Shown in pieces: positions 1-6,686 of a DNA stretch of 10,203 nt. A program made the translations under genes and the position numbers. Positions within the stretch are counted from its first letter, which is position 1. The number at the start of each line of letters is the position of its first letter. The notes under the pieces are model-generated. The model saw nothing but the letters and a program-made list of their open reading frames with translations, was not told the DNA's origin and searched no databases. This DNA is from CAISIP01 sp963974265 (GTDB lineage Bacteria; Pseudomonadota; Gammaproteobacteria; Burkholderiales; Burkholderiaceae_C), in the NCBI GenBank assembly GCA_963974265.1, contig CAXBDR010000160.1, positions 1 to 10,203 of the forward strand, in the 5' to 3' direction.

Positions 1-314
1 CAGACGGCGACATGACGGCATACCTCGATTCGCTGGACCGCCTGACCGCCGCCTGCGTGCGCGACGACATCCGCTTCATTCTGCCGGCCCACGGCCACGT
101 CATGGGTTCTGCCAGTGCAGCTATCGCCCGACTGAAGGCGCACCGCCTGGGCCGCGAAGCAAAGGTCATTGCGGCCATGCGCCAGGCACCGGACGGTGGC
201 ATCGACGCATGGGTGCCATTGGCATACGCCGACACACCCAGGGGGCTTTGGCCCCTGGCCAGGCGTTCCCTGCTGGCGCACGTGCAGCGCATCCAGTCTC
301 TGGCACTGGCATGA
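1..314 (+). CDS. MBL-fold metallo-hydrolase, C-terminal part (5' end outside window)
   Basis: This is the end of a metallo-beta-lactamase-fold hydrolase of the LACTB2/glyoxalase-II-like type. The reading frame is open from the window edge (codons from position 3 read D-G-D-M), so the ATG at 12 is internal and the N-terminal HxHxDH zinc motif lies outside the window. The visible segment LPAHGHVMG (codons near 84-110) carries the late metal-ligand histidine typical of the fold. It is followed by a helical, winged-helix-like tail (HRLGREAKV ... PLAYADTP ... LLAHVQRI) known from LACTB2-like proteins. Family members hydrolyse thioesters, lactones or other esters; the substrate is not visible here. 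A hotdog thioesterase starts 46 nt downstream on the same strand, so the gene probably heads or joins the + strand catabolic operon. The family call is firm; the reaction is open. Confidence 0.85.
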   Translation, partial: DGDMTAYLDSLDRLTAACVRDDIRFILPAHGHVMGSASAAIARLKAHRLGREAKVIAAMRQAPDGGIDAWVPLAYADTPRGLWPLARRSLLAHVQRIQSLALA

Positions 315-360
315 ACCGCGCGTGCGACCACGTCATACTTTGCGCAAAGCCGACCCGACC

Positions 361-876
361 ATGACCAGTGAACCCCTTGCCCAAGATGTCCTCGATGCGT
401 TCTGGCAGCGCTGGGGCAACAACGAGTTCATGCGCGCACAGGGCCTTCAGCTTGAATTGACGGGCGCAGGTCAATCGGTCGTTCGGCTGCCGATGGTGCT
501 CGATTCCCAGCGCGGCGGCGGTGGGTCGGCCGAAGTACTCAACGGCGGCGTGATCGCCTATATGTTCGACGGCGCGCTCGGATGCGCGATTGCATCGGCG
601 CTGCTTGCAAGGCCAGAAGCGCGCAGCATCGACCCGGCCCGGTTGCGCCAATCAACCATCAACCTCGACATCACATATGTCGCGGCAGCCACCGGCAATC
701 ATTTCGAGGCGCACGCAAAAGTTGTGCGTGCCAGCCTCGGCACGGCATTCGCCGAAGGCCATTTGCTCGATGCACAGGGTCAGGTTTGTGCCACGGCAAA
801 AGGCATCTGGCGCGTTTTCTGGCCGCGCAATGGCGTACCGGCGGACCAGACCCATACCTCGAAAGGAGTTACCTGA
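361..876 (+). CDS. PaaI-like hotdog-fold acyl-CoA thioesterase
   Basis: A 171-residue protein of the PaaI/YbgC-like hotdog thioesterase superfamily, expected to hydrolyse an acyl- or aryl-CoA thioester in the cytoplasm. The signature is the L-N-G-G-V segment (N61, G62, G63) at the head of the central helix, followed by the acidic residue D70 in MFDGALG. This matches the catalytic N/H-G-G ... D arrangement of PaaI-type enzymes. The C-terminal strands (INLDITYVAAA, HFEAHAKVVRAS, AFAEGHLLDAQGQVCATAKG) are typical of the family. The ATG at 361 is chosen because the frame extends further upstream only by overlapping the preceding gene; no strong ribosome-binding site precedes it. The stop is separated by 1 nt from the next ATG (878), which implies translational coupling. 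Its likely job is to release free CoA or clear dead-end thioesters of the pathway. Confidence 0.85.
   Translation: MTSEPLAQDVLDAFWQRWGNNEFMRAQGLQLELTGAGQSVVRLPMVLDSQRGGGGSAEVLNGGVIAYMFDGALGCAIASALLARPEARSIDPARLRQSTINLDITYVAAATGNHFEAHAKVVRASLGTAFAEGHLLDAQGQVCATAKGIWRVFWPRNGVPADQTHTSKGVT
861..868 (+). promoter_or_regulatory. Ribosome-binding site fixing the AtuA-like start
   Basis: GAAAGGAG lies inside the last codons of the thioesterase gene, 9 nt before the ATG at 878. It supports 878 as the start of the AtuA-like gene rather than the in-frame ATGs further upstream (from 590), which would overlap the thioesterase extensively. Confidence 0.75.
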
Positions 877-877
877 T

Positions 878-2659
878 ATGCCAAACAGCGTCTTGCGCAT
901 TGGCTGCGCCTCCGGTTTCTGGGGCGATACCGAGTTCGCCGCCGCCCAGTTGATCCGGCACGGCAACATCGACGTGCTGGTCTTTGACTACCTGGCCGAA
1001 ATCACCATGTCGCTGTTGATCCGCGCCAAGGCCAAGGATCCGAATCTGGGTTACGCACCCGACTTCGTGGCCACGATGCAACCGCTCATGAAAGATCTGA
1101 AAGCGCGTGGCATCAGGGTCATTGCCAACGCCGGCGGTGTCAATCCGTCGGCCTGCCGCGATGCGCTGTGCGCCGCGGCGCTCGCCGAGGGAGTGGATCT
1201 GAAAATCGCCGCCGTCCTTGGAGACGACCTGCTGCCACAGGTAGAGGCGATGCGCTCCGCCGGACTGACGGAGATGTTTTCCGGCGCGCCTTTTCCCGCC
1301 AAGCTCATGAGCGCCAATGCCTACCTGGGGGCGTTTCCGATCGCCGCCGCGCTAGAGGCCGGCGCCGACATCGTGGTCACGGGACGCTGTGTCGACAGTG
1401 CGGTGACCCTGGCCCCGCTGATCGCACGATTCGGCTGGACAGCCGACGACCTGGATCTGCTGGCGCAAGGCAGCCTGGCCGGCCATTTGATCGAGTGCGG
1501 CACGCAGACCACCGGCGGCAACTATACCGACTGGGCCAGCGTGCCCGGATGGGACAACATGGGTTTCCCCATCGCCGAATGCAAGGCCGACGGCAGCTTC
1601 GTCATTACCAAGCCGGCCGGCACCGGGGGGCTGGTCTGCCCCTCCACCGTGGGCGAGCAGATGCTGTACGAGATCGGCGACCCGCGCTGCTACATCCTGC
1701 CCGACGTGATCTGCGACTTCACCGCCGTGACGCTCGAGCAGGCCGGACCGGACCGTGTCGAAGTCAAAGGCGCTCGTGGCCGCTCGCCCACCGACCAGGC
1801 CAAGGTGAGTGTCACCTACGCCGACGGCTTTCGCGCCATGAGCCTGTTCATGATCGGCGGCATCGATGCCGGCGCCAAGGCGCGGCGCGTTGGTGCGTCG
1901 ATGCTGGCGCGCTTGCGCCGTCATTACCAGGAACGTGGCTGGCCCGATTTCAGCGAAACAAGTGTCGAAGCCATCGGCGCGGAGGACACCTACGGCCCGC
2001 ATGCCCGGGTGTCGACGCGTGAAGTGATGCTCAAGGTGGGCGTGCGCCACCCCACGAAAGACGCGCTCGAACTGTTTTCACGCGAGGTCGCCCCGATGGC
2101 GCTGATGTCGGCGCCCGCCATCACCGGCTTCACCGGCGGACGCCCCAAGGTACAGCCGGTGGTGCGACTGTTTTCGTGCCTGGTGCCCAAGTCGCTACTG
2201 ACCGCCAGCATCGACATGGGCGCGCTGAAGGTCATTGCGCCACAGTTATCCGGTCAACCTTTCGACGTGGCTTCGTTGCCAACGGTGAGTGGCCCGCTAC
2301 CGGCGGCCGATGCCTTTGACCGCGGCAAACGCAGCGTTGCGCTGGTCCAGCTGGCCTGGGGCCGCAGCGGAGACAAAGGTGACGCGGCCAACATCGGCAT
2401 CATCGCGCGCCGACCGGAATTCCTGCCCTACATCCGGGCAGCCATTACCGAAGAAGCAGTGAGCCACTGGTTCGCGCATCTTGTCACCGGCGCGGTGCAG
2501 CGTTATGACCTGCCAGGCATAAACGCCATCAATTTCCTGCTGCAGGAGGCGCTGGGCGGCGGAGGTATCGCCTCGGTGCGCATGGATCCGCAGGCCAAGG
2601 CGTACGCACAAATGCTGCTCGACCATCCGGTGCCGATTCCGGCCGACATGGCCGTATGA
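878..2659 (+). CDS. AtuA/DUF1446-family protein with fused C-terminal AtuA-like domain
   Basis: A 593-residue protein of the acyclic terpene utilisation AtuA family (DUF1446). The N-terminal domain (about 1-455) shows the family marks GCASGFWGD (9-17), NAGGVNP (84-90), a TGRCVDSA segment and TGGNY (212-216). The C-terminal part (about 485-590) has the separate AtuA-like domain, with RSGDKGD (496-502) and AANIGIIAR just after. The full length matches fused AtuA proteins as I remember them. In Pseudomonas, AtuA is encoded with the geranyl-CoA carboxylase genes of citronellol/geraniol breakdown, but its reaction is not established. Here no carboxylase subunit is next to it; it sits between a thioesterase and an acyl-CoA dehydrogenase. 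A role in processing a branched or terpenoid acyl-CoA is therefore an inference. The family call is firm; the substrate is unknown. Confidence 0.9.
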   Translation: MPNSVLRIGCASGFWGDTEFAAAQLIRHGNIDVLVFDYLAEITMSLLIRAKAKDPNLGYAPDFVATMQPLMKDLKARGIRVIANAGGVNPSACRDALCAAALAEGVDLKIAAVLGDDLLPQVEAMRSAGLTEMFSGAPFPAKLMSANAYLGAFPIAAALEAGADIVVTGRCVDSAVTLAPLIARFGWTADDLDLLAQGSLAGHLIECGTQTTGGNYTDWASVPGWDNMGFPIAECKADGSFVITKPAGTGGLVCPSTVGEQMLYEIGDPRCYILPDVICDFTAVTLEQAGPDRVEVKGARGRSPTDQAKVSVTYADGFRAMSLFMIGGIDAGAKARRVGASMLARLRRHYQERGWPDFSETSVEAIGAEDTYGPHARVSTREVMLKVGVRHPTKDALELFSREVAPMALMSAPAITGFTGGRPKVQPVVRLFSCLVPKSLLTASIDMGALKVIAPQLSGQPFDVASLPTVSGPLPAADAFDRGKRSVALVQLAWGRSGDKGDAANIGIIARRPEFLPYIRAAITEEAVSHWFAHLVTGAVQRYDLPGINAINFLLQEALGGGGIASVRMDPQAKAYAQMLLDHPVPIPADMAV

Positions 2660-2683
2660 AATCGCCCGGAAATCCATCAACAT

Positions 2684-2689
2684 GAGGAG
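2684..2689 (+). promoter_or_regulatory. Ribosome-binding site favouring the GTG start at 2697
   Basis: GAGGAG lies 7 nt before the GTG at 2697. The alternative in-frame ATG at 2682 overlaps this purine block and has no upstream Shine-Dalgarno sequence of its own. GTG at 2697 is therefore the better start for the acyl-CoA dehydrogenase. Confidence 0.65.
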
Positions 2690-2696
2690 TCTCAGC

Positions 2697-3890
2697 GTGA
2701 ATGCCAAAACCCACCCGACCGGCAGCAGCGGCTCGGCCGCAATCCAGGCGCGCGTGCGCGATATCCAGCAGGCCACACGCGGTATCACCGTGCAATACCC
2801 GCGCAGCTACATCCTGCAATGCATCAAGGAGGATCGTTTTCCCGAGGAGCTGTGGCAGAAACTCGGCGAGTTCGGACTGCTCGGTCTGTCGATTCCCGAA
2901 CAGCACGGCGGCTCGGGCGGCGGCGTGCTCGAGATCACCGCGCTGAACGAGGCGCTGGCGCTGGCGGGCGTGCCGACCCTGTTTCTCGTCGTCACCGGCC
3001 TGGCCCGCGTACCTATCGTGCGCCATGGCACGCCCGAGCAGATCAGAAAGTACGTCACGCCGACCTGTACCGGGGAAAAGAAGATGTGCTTCGCGATTAC
3101 CGAGCCCAACGCCGGCACCAACAGCTTCGCGATGACAACGCTGGCAACACCAAACACCAATGGCGGCTGGACGCTGAATGGGCAAAAAGTCTTCATCTCG
3201 GGTGCACGTGATGCCGACTTCATGCTGGTCGTGGCGCGCAGCACCAAGGCGAGCGAGGTCAAGCACCGCACCGAGGGCATGTCGCTGTTCGTACTGGACA
3301 TGAAGACGCCGGGCATCACGCTCAAGCAGCTCAATATCCAGATCGAGACCGCCGAACGCCAGTACATGGTGTTTTTCGACAACGTGCAGTTGCCCGCTGA
3401 CGCCGTGATCGGCGAACCCGGCAAGGGTGCCAAGCTGATGTTCGAAGGGCTCAACTCCGAACGCCTGCTCGCCGCGGGTGCCGCTCTGGGCCTGGGTGAC
3501 TATGCACTGTCCAAGGCCGTTGCCTACGCCAAGGACCGCAAGCCTTTCGGCAAGCCGATCGGCAGCTACCAGGCGCTGCAGCACCGCATGGCTCTGGCCA
3601 AGGCGGAGCTCGAGGCGGCACGACTGATGACCTACGACGCGGCCGACCGCTTCGACGCCGGCGAGGACGCCGGCGTGCACGCCAACATGGCCAAGTTGCT
3701 GGCCTCGCGCGCCGCCGTGGCGGCCATCGAAGCCACACTGCAGACGCATGGCGGCTACGGTTTCGACCGCGATTACGACGTTGTCACACTGTGGCCATTG
3801 ATACGCCTGCTGGAGATCGCGCCGATCAACAACGAGATGCTGCTCAACTATATCGGCGAGCATGTGCTCGGATTGCCCAAGTCGTATTGA
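2697..3890 (+). CDS. Acyl-CoA dehydrogenase family protein with atypical catalytic position
   Basis: A 397-residue FAD-dependent acyl-CoA dehydrogenase, which introduces an alpha,beta double bond into an acyl-CoA. Family marks include FAITEPNAGTNSF (from 132), KVFISGARDADFMLVVAR, YAKDRKPFGKPIGSYQAL and the C-terminal HGGYGFDRD (351-359). The start is the GTG at 2697; a start at the ATG 2682 would add five residues. At the usual catalytic-glutamate site (the YEGTSE motif of many members) the sequence reads IAPINNEM, with proline 376 where the base is expected. A glutamate is present at 255 in GLNSERL, the place of the helix-G base described for isovaleryl-CoA dehydrogenase. This suggests, but does not prove, use of the alternative base on a branched substrate. 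It lies 37 nt after the AtuA-like gene and is probably co-transcribed. Confidence 0.9.
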   Translation: MNAKTHPTGSSGSAAIQARVRDIQQATRGITVQYPRSYILQCIKEDRFPEELWQKLGEFGLLGLSIPEQHGGSGGGVLEITALNEALALAGVPTLFLVVTGLARVPIVRHGTPEQIRKYVTPTCTGEKKMCFAITEPNAGTNSFAMTTLATPNTNGGWTLNGQKVFISGARDADFMLVVARSTKASEVKHRTEGMSLFVLDMKTPGITLKQLNIQIETAERQYMVFFDNVQLPADAVIGEPGKGAKLMFEGLNSERLLAAGAALGLGDYALSKAVAYAKDRKPFGKPIGSYQALQHRMALAKAELEAARLMTYDAADRFDAGEDAGVHANMAKLLASRAAVAAIEATLQTHGGYGFDRDYDVVTLWPLIRLLEIAPINNEMLLNYIGEHVLGLPKSY

Positions 3891-3955
3891 GCGGCCGAAC
3901 TCCCGGCGCGGCGAGATGCGTCGGCCACCACTGAAAGTCGTCCCGGTTCAACCAG

Positions 3956-4744
3956 ATGCAAATGCAACAGCACAACTTCGTCGCCGGCGGACATCGGCTC
4001 GGCGCAACGAGTTGGGGCCGGCTCAGCGATTCCCGGCCGACGATCGTGATGATGCATGGAGGGCTGGATTGCACCACGACCTGGAAGGACCTTCCGCAGG
4101 CGATCGCCACGGCCACCGGCCTGGCCGTGCTGTCGTACGACCGGTTCGGTTACGGCAATTCGGACCGGCTCGAAGGTGATCGGATCCGCGCCTACCGACA
4201 TGAAGAAGCCGGCCCGGTTCTGGGCGACCTGTTCCGCCACTTTGGCATATCCAGCGCGCTGCTGTTCGGTCACAGCGACGGTGGCGCCATGGCCGTGCTA
4301 GGCGCGGCGGCACATCCCTCGGTGGTGCGGGCCGTGTGCACCTGCTCGCCGACGATCGCATTCGACGCGCAAACCGTGCGCAGCATGGCCAACGCACGCG
4401 ACGCGTTCGAGCTCCATGGCCTGCGCGAGCGACTGGCCCGCCACCACGGCGCCAACACCGAATCCATGTTCTGGAGCTGGTACGGAGCCTGGTCCGGCGA
4501 AGATGCCGTCAACTGGTCAATGGCCGACCGGATCGCCGCCGTCACCTGCCCTGTTGCCGCGGTGTTTGGACGCGAAGACGAGTACGGTTGGAGGCCCAGT
4601 GCCCACGCTCTGGTCGAGCACGGCGCCATGGCGCTGGACCTGGTTGCCCTGCCAGGAATCGGACATGATCCGCAACATCGCGCGCGCGGCGCGGTGCTGG
4701 ACGTCCTGCGGCGCCTGACCACCGCGATCAGGGCCGGCGCCTGA
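3956..4744 (+). CDS. Alpha/beta-fold hydrolase
   Basis: A 262-residue alpha/beta hydrolase. The nucleophile elbow is GHSDGG with Ser107. The oxyanion segment HGG (34-36) follows the first core strand (TIVMMHGG), and SYDRFGYGNSD (60-70) is the usual second landmark. The likely acid is D208 in FGREDEYG and the histidine is H237 in PGIGHDPQ, so the triad looks complete. The ATG at 3956 is the first after an in-frame stop at 3932; another ATG at 3962 is possible, and neither has a convincing ribosome-binding site. The gene follows the acyl-CoA dehydrogenase by 65 nt and appears to end the + strand operon. It could hydrolyse an ester, lactone, thioester or C-C bonded intermediate; sequence alone does not choose among these. 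No signal peptide is seen, so it is likely cytoplasmic. Confidence 0.85.
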   Translation: MQMQQHNFVAGGHRLGATSWGRLSDSRPTIVMMHGGLDCTTTWKDLPQAIATATGLAVLSYDRFGYGNSDRLEGDRIRAYRHEEAGPVLGDLFRHFGISSALLFGHSDGGAMAVLGAAAHPSVVRAVCTCSPTIAFDAQTVRSMANARDAFELHGLRERLARHHGANTESMFWSWYGAWSGEDAVNWSMADRIAAVTCPVAAVFGREDEYGWRPSAHALVEHGAMALDLVALPGIGHDPQHRARGAVLDVLRRLTTAIRAGA

Positions 4745-4853
4745 ACACGAAGTGACGGCGCTGGTCGGCATTCCTGCTGTTACCGCCATGCGCAGGCCAT
4801 TGCCTGAACCTTGCACCCGATCGACCTTGCTGCGCCGACGTGTGCATGATTCT

Positions 4854-5207
4854 TCAGGTCCGCGAATTTCTCGGGGTGGTGGTCCCACGTTGTTCCCAAC
4901 GGCGCGCGACGGTCTCGAGTGAATCCAGCGCATTGCCAAGCTCCATGCCGTGCTCGGTCAGGCCATACGTCACCTCGGGCGGTATCGTCGCCTTGTGGTT
5001 GCGAAAAACGAGATCTTTGCCTTCCAGCAAGCGCAGGCGCTCGGTCAACACCTTGGACGACACGCCATCGAGTCGCTCTTTGAGGACACCAAATCGGAGC
5101 GGGCCGTCGTTCCTCAAGGTCCACAGGATATACATGGTCCAGGGCCCCATGAGCACGCGGAACATCGCTTCGACGGGACAGGACGGCTTCTGGTTTGAAG
5201 GGGGCAT
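4854..5207 (-). CDS. HxlR-family transcriptional regulator
   Basis: A 117-residue winged-helix protein of the HxlR (MarR-like) family. It carries the family signature CPVE ... GPWTMYILWTLR (10-32), then LRFGVLKERLDGVSSKVLTERLRLLEGKDLV (38-67) spanning the recognition helix, and the wing and dimer segment PPEVTYGLTEHG (77-88). Cys10 just before PVE is the conserved N-terminal cysteine that acts as a thiol sensor in several relatives such as YodB. The ATG at 5207 gives the standard family N-terminus. A TTG at 5237 with a GGAG block 4 nt upstream would add ten residues and would place the start inside the candidate operator. It is divergent from an NmrA-like oxidoreductase, so control of that gene and of itself is the natural inference. 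It is convergent with the hydrolase gene; the 109-nt gap between them shows nothing I can name. Confidence 0.88.
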   Translation of the reverse strand: MPPSNQKPSCPVEAMFRVLMGPWTMYILWTLRNDGPLRFGVLKERLDGVSSKVLTERLRLLEGKDLVFRNHKATIPPEVTYGLTEHGMELGNALDSLETVARRWEQRGTTTPRNSRT

Positions 5208-5208
5208 A

Positions 5209-5240
5209 TTGGTTACTATTAGAACTTTTGTTACCAAAAG
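5209..5240. promoter_or_regulatory. Candidate HxlR operator (overlapping inverted/direct repeats)
   Basis: The AT-rich gap between the divergent HxlR and NmrA-like genes has TTGGTTAC (5209-5216) and GTTACCAA (5230-5237), an imperfect inverted repeat. It also has CTTTTG/CAAAAG (5225-5230 and 5235-5240) flanking a 4-nt centre. The GTTAC core recurs directly 18 bp apart (5212 and 5230). HxlR-family proteins often bind such repeats next to their own gene. The site abuts the HxlR ATG, consistent with autoregulation plus control of the divergent gene. The binding assignment is an inference. Confidence 0.5.
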
Positions 5241-5339
5241 ACTCCAACTTCCGTTAGGATACTTGAAGGGGCACAGGCATCTGCCAGTCTATCTGCAGTT
5301 GCCCTGTCATGTGAAACCGTTCTTTTACGAGGTGAAAAA

Positions 5340-6197
5340 ATGATCTTGGTTATTGGAGCTACCGGCAATATCGGGTCTGAGGTGACGCGGCTTGTGGTGG
5401 AAAAAGGGGCCGACGTCCGGGTTCTGGCACGTGACAAAGCCAAGGCAATGGCAGCGCTGGGTACGAAGGTTCAGGTGGTGGAGGGCGATCTGACACAGCC
5501 CGAATCGCTGGCGCAAGCCTTCAATGGCGTGGAGAAGTTGTTCCTCGTCACCCCATTGCATCTCGATCAGGTCGCCATGAAATCGGCGGCAATTCAGGCG
5601 GCAAAGGCAGCCGGTGTCAGGCATATTGTCATGTCCACCGGCATCGGTGCCGCGCCGGACGCCGGTGTCGAAATCGGGCGCTGGCACGGCAAGAGCCAGG
5701 AAGAGGTCAAAGCGACCGGCATCCCCTATACCTTCCTTCAACCCACCTTTTTCATGCAGAACATGCTGATGTTCGCGGGCGCGATTCGCGACCAGGGTGC
5801 ATTTTATTTGCCGCTGGGCGAAGCCAAGGTGAGTTGGGTTGATGCGCGTGACATCGCGCTGGTTGGCGCCGCTGCGCTGACCGGCGCCGGACATGAAAAC
5901 AAGCAATATCCGATCACCGGCGGCGAGGCGGTAAGTTGCACCGAGATCGCGCAGGTTCTTTCGGATGTGCTGGGCAAGACGGTCAGCTATGTCGACGTCC
6001 CGCTTGAAGCGGCCAAGAAAGGCATGCTTGATGCCGGGATGCCCGAAAAACTGGCCGACCTGATGAACGAACTCTACGCCCTCGGCCCTGCCGGCCATCT
6101 GGCCTATGTCGCCGACTCGGTCAAGACGGTAACGGGTGGGGCTCCGCGCAGCTTCCGCCAGTTTGCCCAGGACCATGCCAAGGCGTTCAAAGGCTGA
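5340..6197 (+). CDS. NmrA-like NAD(P)-binding oxidoreductase (SDR family)
   Basis: A 285-residue atypical short-chain dehydrogenase of the NmrA/quinone-oxidoreductase-2 type. The N-terminal Rossmann motif GATGNIG (6-12) binds NAD(P). It is followed by VRVLARDKAKA, where the basic residues suggest NADPH, and then by VVEGDLTQPESL, MSTGIG, the substrate-side segment PTFFMQNMLMF, VDARDIA and YPITGGEA. The start has a good ribosome-binding site, GAGGTG at 5329-5334, 5 nt before the ATG. Relatives such as E. coli YtfG reduce quinones, and others only sense redox state. Pairing with a divergent HxlR regulator is the same layout as ytfH-ytfG, supporting an oxidative or electrophile-stress role. Nothing in it links it to the CoA-ester pathways on either side. 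Confidence 0.87.
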   Translation: MILVIGATGNIGSEVTRLVVEKGADVRVLARDKAKAMAALGTKVQVVEGDLTQPESLAQAFNGVEKLFLVTPLHLDQVAMKSAAIQAAKAAGVRHIVMSTGIGAAPDAGVEIGRWHGKSQEEVKATGIPYTFLQPTFFMQNMLMFAGAIRDQGAFYLPLGEAKVSWVDARDIALVGAAALTGAGHENKQYPITGGEAVSCTEIAQVLSDVLGKTVSYVDVPLEAAKKGMLDAGMPEKLADLMNELYALGPAGHLAYVADSVKTVTGGAPRSFRQFAQDHAKAFKG

Positions 6198-6246
6198 CCG
6201 GTAGCAACGGGAATTGGGAAGTCCTGCGGCGGGGGCCACGCATCCG

Positions 6247-6279
6247 GCGCGCGTGCAATCCAGGGGGCCTGGCGCGCGC
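6247..6279. terminator. GC-rich stem-loop between convergent genes (possible bidirectional terminator)
   Basis: The 135-nt gap between the convergent NmrA-like and Rieske genes contains GCGCGCG (6247-6253) complementary to CGCGCGC (6273-6279). An inner stem CCAGG/CCTGG (6260-6264 and 6268-6272) closes on a GGG loop, with six bases bulged on the left side. A second pair CTGCGGT/ACCGCAG (6279-6285 and 6305-6311) follows. There is no T-run on either strand, so a classical intrinsic terminator is not shown; the location makes a termination or RNA-stabilising role plausible. Confidence 0.3.
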
Positions 6280-6332
6280 TGCGGTTTCGACGTCTGTGAG
6301 GCGGACCGCAGTTGCCTGGATTCGCAACCGTC

Positions 6333-6686
6333 TCAGGCAGCCGGGGCGTTCCCGATGTCTACTTCCACCATTCCGTTAACCGCGCGCACGGCGTAACGCC
6401 TGAGATTGCACTGCGGGCGGGGCAAGCGGCTGACATGTTCGCCTGTGGCGGCGTCAAATTCCCACAAGTGCTTGTTGCAGACCAGTACGAAGTCCTGCCG
6501 CTCGCCATGGATGCTCAGCGGATAGCCTTCGTGCGGGCACGCATCACGGTACGCCACGCATTCGCCATCGGCCCGCAGCAGAATGAGTTTGTGGTCTCCG
6601 ACCGTCACCGGCGTGAATCCTTCGTCCGACAGATCCTGCTGCGGCAACGCGGGCCGCCAGTTTTCCGGATGCGACACGCGGCTCAC
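6333..6686 (-). CDS. Small Rieske [2Fe-2S] ferredoxin
   Basis: A 117-residue protein consisting of a single Rieske domain. The cluster ligands are C50-x-H52 (in DACPHEG) and C70-x-x-H73 (in VCNKHLWEF), spaced as in Rieske ferredoxins. There is no membrane segment or catalytic domain, so it is a soluble electron carrier of the TmoC/ToMO-C or BphA3 kind rather than an oxygenase alpha subunit. The start is a GTG at 6686 that overlaps the stop of the upstream crotonase gene (GTGA, 4 nt), a typical coupled junction. It is the last gene of the operon led by the PaaA-like diiron protein, which makes electron delivery to that oxygenase the obvious hypothesis. No flavin-dependent ferredoxin reductase is encoded in the window, so the reductase must be elsewhere or shared. 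Confidence 0.88.
   Translation of the reverse strand: MSRVSHPENWRPALPQQDLSDEGFTPVTVGDHKLILLRADGECVAYRDACPHEGYPLSIHGERQDFVLVCNKHLWEFDAATGEHVSRLPRPQCNLRRYAVRAVNGMVEVDIGNAPAA

Noticed and set aside
338..349. Perfect 12-bp palindrome CTTTTGCGCAAAG-like (CTTTGCGCAAAG) between the MBL and thioesterase genes
   Set aside because: A 12-bp perfect palindrome is expected a couple of times by chance in 10 kb. There is no second copy, no promoter boxes around it and no adjacent regulator.
590..877. N-terminal extension of the AtuA-like frame
   Set aside because: The extension overlaps the thioesterase gene, encodes nothing family-like, and a good ribosome-binding site precedes the ATG at 878.
2529..3863. 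A 444-codon open frame on the minus strand opposite the acyl-CoA dehydrogenase gene
   Set aside because: It is the antisense shadow of a well-supported gene in high-GC DNA. Its translation shows low-complexity, His/Gly/Arg-rich composition and no family motif.
4745..4853. Gap between the convergent alpha/beta hydrolase and HxlR genes, examined for a terminator or small gene
   Set aside because: No convincing stem-loop with T-run, no short reading frame with a ribosome-binding site and no RNA gene could be seen.
5325..6239. A 304-codon minus-strand open frame opposite the NmrA-like gene
   Set aside because: The plus-strand frame has the GATGNIG motif, a good ribosome-binding site and family-typical length; the minus-strand product has no recognisable domain.
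6313..6339. TGCCTG/CAGGCA inverted repeat at the end of the Rieske gene, considered as a terminator
   Set aside because: The arms are only 6 bp with a 15-nt loop, the repeat overlaps the stop codon and there is no T-run.
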